Source: Bacteroidales bacterium UBA4866
Lineage (GTDB): Bacteria; Bacteroidota; Bacteroidia; Bacteroidales; P3
Length of the DNA stretch: 8,738 bases
Reading direction: 5' to 3'
NCBI GenBank assembly: GCA_002399565.1
Contig: DHDW01000021.1
Coordinates: 5,509 to 14,246 of the forward strand
Shown: positions 7,017 to 8,738 of the stretch, piece by piece
How the letters are laid out: every line of letters starts with the position of its first letter
Numbering within the stretch: position 1 is the first letter of the stretch
The notes under the pieces: model-generated
Seen by the model: the letters and a program-made list of their open reading frames with translations, nothing else
Databases searched by the model: none
What the model was told of the DNA's origin: nothing
Program-made: the position numbers and the translations under genes

Positions 7017-8459
7017 ATGGATATAAAAGAAAAAACAATAAACGGAGTTATATGGAGTGCTATTGAACGTTTTTCGGTTCAAATAATTCAATTTATAGTT
7101 CAAATAATTATTGCTCGCCTTCTCTTACCTTCCGATTATGGACTTATTGGCATGCTTGCCATTTTTATGGCTTTGGCACAAACTTTTACTGATGGAGGAC
7201 TTTCCAATGCTCTAATTCAAAAGAAAGACAGAAATGAAACAGATTATTCAACTGTTTTCTATTTTAACATTGTAATAGGAATATTTCTTGCTCTTATTTT
7301 CTTTCTCTGTTCTGGAATAATAGCCGAGTTCTATCTAATGCCTAAACTTAAACTTGTTATTCAAGTTATGTCCATAAATCTAATAATTTTGGCATTTCAA
7401 GTTATTCAAAAAACAATTCTTACTATAAAAATTGACTTTAAAACTCAGGCAAAAGCTTCCTTAATATCTGTTATTATTGGTGGTGCAATTGGAATTGCAA
7501 TGGCTTACAAAGGATTTGGAGTTTGGGCTTTGGTTGCACAATTTACTATAATTAATTTATTTCAAACATCTCTTTTTTGGTATTTGGAGAAATGGAGACC
7601 TAAACTAATATTCTCAAAATCCTCATTTACTCGACTTTTTGGCTTTGGATCAAAGATTTTATTAGCTAACCTTATTCACACCATTTACCTGAATCTCTAT
7701 ACTTTAGTTATTGGAAAACGCTTTTCCGCCACAAATCTGGGCTATTACACCCGTGCAGAACAATTTGCTCAATTCCCCTCCTCCAACATTACTGGAATTT
7801 TATGGAGAGTTACCTACCCTATTATGTCTTCAATCCAAGATGAAAACCAAAGGCTCAAACAAGTTCTTCGTCAATACTTGCGTCTATCTGCATTTATTGT
7901 CTTTCCTCTAATGATTGGATTAGCCGCAATTGCTGAACCTTTTATTATTCTTATTCTTACTGAGAAATGGAAAGGAATTGTACCTATTCTTCAAATTCTT
8001 TCCATTTATTATATGCTCTATCCTCTTAATGCTATTCATCAAAACCTTATGCAGGTTAAGGGAAGAAGTGATTTGTTTTTGAGGTTAGAAATAATTAAAA
8101 AGATTATTGGTATTGCTCTTTTGTTTATTTCTTTACCTTTTGGCATTTATGTTCTTTGTTCAAGTTTAATAATCTACGCTATAATAAACTTTGCTCTCAA
8201 TACTTATTATGGGTCAAAACTAATAAATCTTGACATACCAACACAACTTAAAGATATTGCAAGAGTTCTTTTGGCTTCTGCATTTATGGGAGCAATTGTT
8301 TACATAGTTAATTATATTGATGTATCCTATCTTTTAAAACTTCTTTTGGGAGTTATTATTGGTGGAGTATCCTACTACTTAATTGCAAGAATTTTTAAGA
8401 TGAAAGAGTTGGAACAATTGGTTTCTCTTGTTAAAGGATATATTGGGAAAAAGGCATAA
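7017..8459 (+). CDS. MOP-superfamily polysaccharide flippase (Wzx/WzxC-like)
   Basis: A 480-residue polytopic inner-membrane protein of the MOP superfamily, of the type (Polysacc_synt) that flips lipid-linked glycan units across the membrane. It starts MDIKEKTINGVIWSAIERFS, the usual beginning of the family, with a helix bearing SAIERFSVQIIQFIVQ. The body is a series of hydrophobic segments (about 12-14) separated by short basic loops. It includes GVWALVAQ (168-175) and the LGYYTRAEQFAQFP segment (241-254), then a C-terminal bundle (about 361-459) and a basic tail. The ATG at 7017 is preferred over a TTG at 6978 because the latter would add 13 unrelated residues encoded across the promoter. 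No glycosyltransferase or polymerase gene is adjacent, so it acts with a glycan pathway encoded elsewhere. Substrate (O-antigen, capsule or other) cannot be told from the sequence. Length is normal. Confidence 0.9.
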   Translation: MDIKEKTINGVIWSAIERFSVQIIQFIVQIIIARLLLPSDYGLIGMLAIFMALAQTFTDGGLSNALIQKKDRNETDYSTVFYFNIVIGIFLALIFFLCSGIIAEFYLMPKLKLVIQVMSINLIILAFQVIQKTILTIKIDFKTQAKASLISVIIGGAIGIAMAYKGFGVWALVAQFTIINLFQTSLFWYLEKWRPKLIFSKSSFTRLFGFGSKILLANLIHTIYLNLYTLVIGKRFSATNLGYYTRAEQFAQFPSSNITGILWRVTYPIMSSIQDENQRLKQVLRQYLRLSAFIVFPLMIGLAAIAEPFIILILTEKWKGIVPILQILSIYYMLYPLNAIHQNLMQVKGRSDLFLRLEIIKKIIGIALLFISLPFGIYVLCSSLIIYAIINFALNTYYGSKLINLDIPTQLKDIARVLLASAFMGAIVYIVNYIDVSYLLKLLLGVIIGGVSYYLIARIFKMKELEQLVSLVKGYIGKKA

Positions 8460-8495
8460 AAAAACTCCAATACTTTTTCTTAGGAAGTATTGGAG
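8458..8495 (-). terminator. Strong intrinsic terminator for gyrB, shared with the flippase gene
   Basis: CTCCAATACTT (8465-8475) and AAGTATTGGAG (8485-8495) form a perfect 11-bp stem with a 9-nt loop. On the minus strand it is followed by seven T (8464-8458), a textbook terminator 36 nt after the gyrB stop. On the plus strand it lies just after the flippase stop, preceded by the A-run but followed only by CTATAATATT, so it is bidirectional in position yet best built for gyrB. Confidence 0.88.
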
Positions 8496-8531
8496 CTATA
8501 ATATTAGAAAAGTAAATTCTCTTTTGCTTAA

Positions 8532-8738
8532 CTATGCGTCAATATTGGCATAAGTAGCATTCTTTTCAATAAATTCTCTTCTTGGTGGTACTTCATCCCC
8601 CATAAGCATTGAAAATACTCTGTCAGCTTCTGTTGCGTTTTCAATATCAACTTGACGGAATGTTCTTGTTTCTGGATTCATTGTTGTTTCCCAAAGTTGA
8701 GTTTCACTCATTTCTCCAAGACCTTTGTAACGTTGAAC
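8532..8738 (-). CDS. gyrB: DNA gyrase subunit B, C-terminal fragment (5'-truncated by window edge)
   Basis: The minus strand is open from the right edge to a TAG at 8534-8532, giving 68 residues. They begin [20 protein letters not shown], the highly conserved tail of the TOPRIM region of type IIA topoisomerase B subunits. They continue through [20 protein letters not shown] and end NATYANIDA. That ending fits GyrB rather than ParE as I know the Bacteroidetes versions. GyrB is the ATPase subunit that, with GyrA, introduces negative supercoils. The fragment is intact up to the natural stop; the rest lies beyond the window. It is convergent with the flippase gene and ends in a strong terminator. 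ParE remains a small possibility. Confidence 0.93.
   Translation of the reverse strand, partial: VQRYKGLGEMSETQLWETTMNPETRTFRQVDIENATEADRVFSMLMGDEVPPRREFIEKNATYANIDA

Overview
The window looks like chromosomal DNA from a low-G+C (roughly 30% by eye) anaerobic member of the Bacteroidales. Three things support this. The gyrase B tail ends in NATYANIDA, as I recall it for Bacteroides-type GyrB. The intergenic promoters match the Bacteroidetes -7 element TAnnTTTG rather than a classical -10. The gene content includes a PepSY-like lipoprotein with an OmpR-type two-component pair, and the kamB/kamC genes of lysine fermentation.

Layout, left to right. Positions 2-751 (+) hold the 3' part of kamB, whose beginning lies outside the window. 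kamC (756-2165, +) follows after 4 nt; it is a MutS-like ATPase. Together they are the predicted reactivation system for B12-dependent lysine 5,6-aminomutase. A 520-nt gap between convergent genes (2166-2685) is the least ordinary part. It contains a likely small RNA of about 84 nt on the minus strand with its own near-consensus promoter and a 14-bp closing stem plus U-run, and an array of four short palindromes spaced exactly 22 bp. Positions 2686-5177 (all -) hold a response regulator, an overlapping sensor kinase, and a PepSY-like lipoprotein with its own promoter, plausibly the regulon target or feedback partner of the pair. pyrG (5314-6924, -) encodes CTP synthase. It is divergent from an MOP-family polysaccharide flippase (7017-8459, +), whose promoter sits so close to the ATG that the mRNA may be leaderless. 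The window closes with the C-terminus of gyrB (8532-8738, -), separated from the flippase by a strong hairpin terminator that is best oriented for gyrB.

Functionally this is a patchwork of separate units: amino-acid fermentation, envelope sensing, nucleotide synthesis, cell-surface glycan export and DNA topology. I see no transposase, integrase, phage gene, CRISPR array, tRNA or rRNA. The best candidates for something undescribed are the minus-strand RNA at 2160-2243, the 22-bp palindrome array at 2500-2583, and the 11-bp direct repeat that takes the place of the -33 element in front of the lipoprotein gene. Three start sites were corrected. kamB does not start at the TTG at 47, the regulator starts at 5177, and the flippase starts at 7017.
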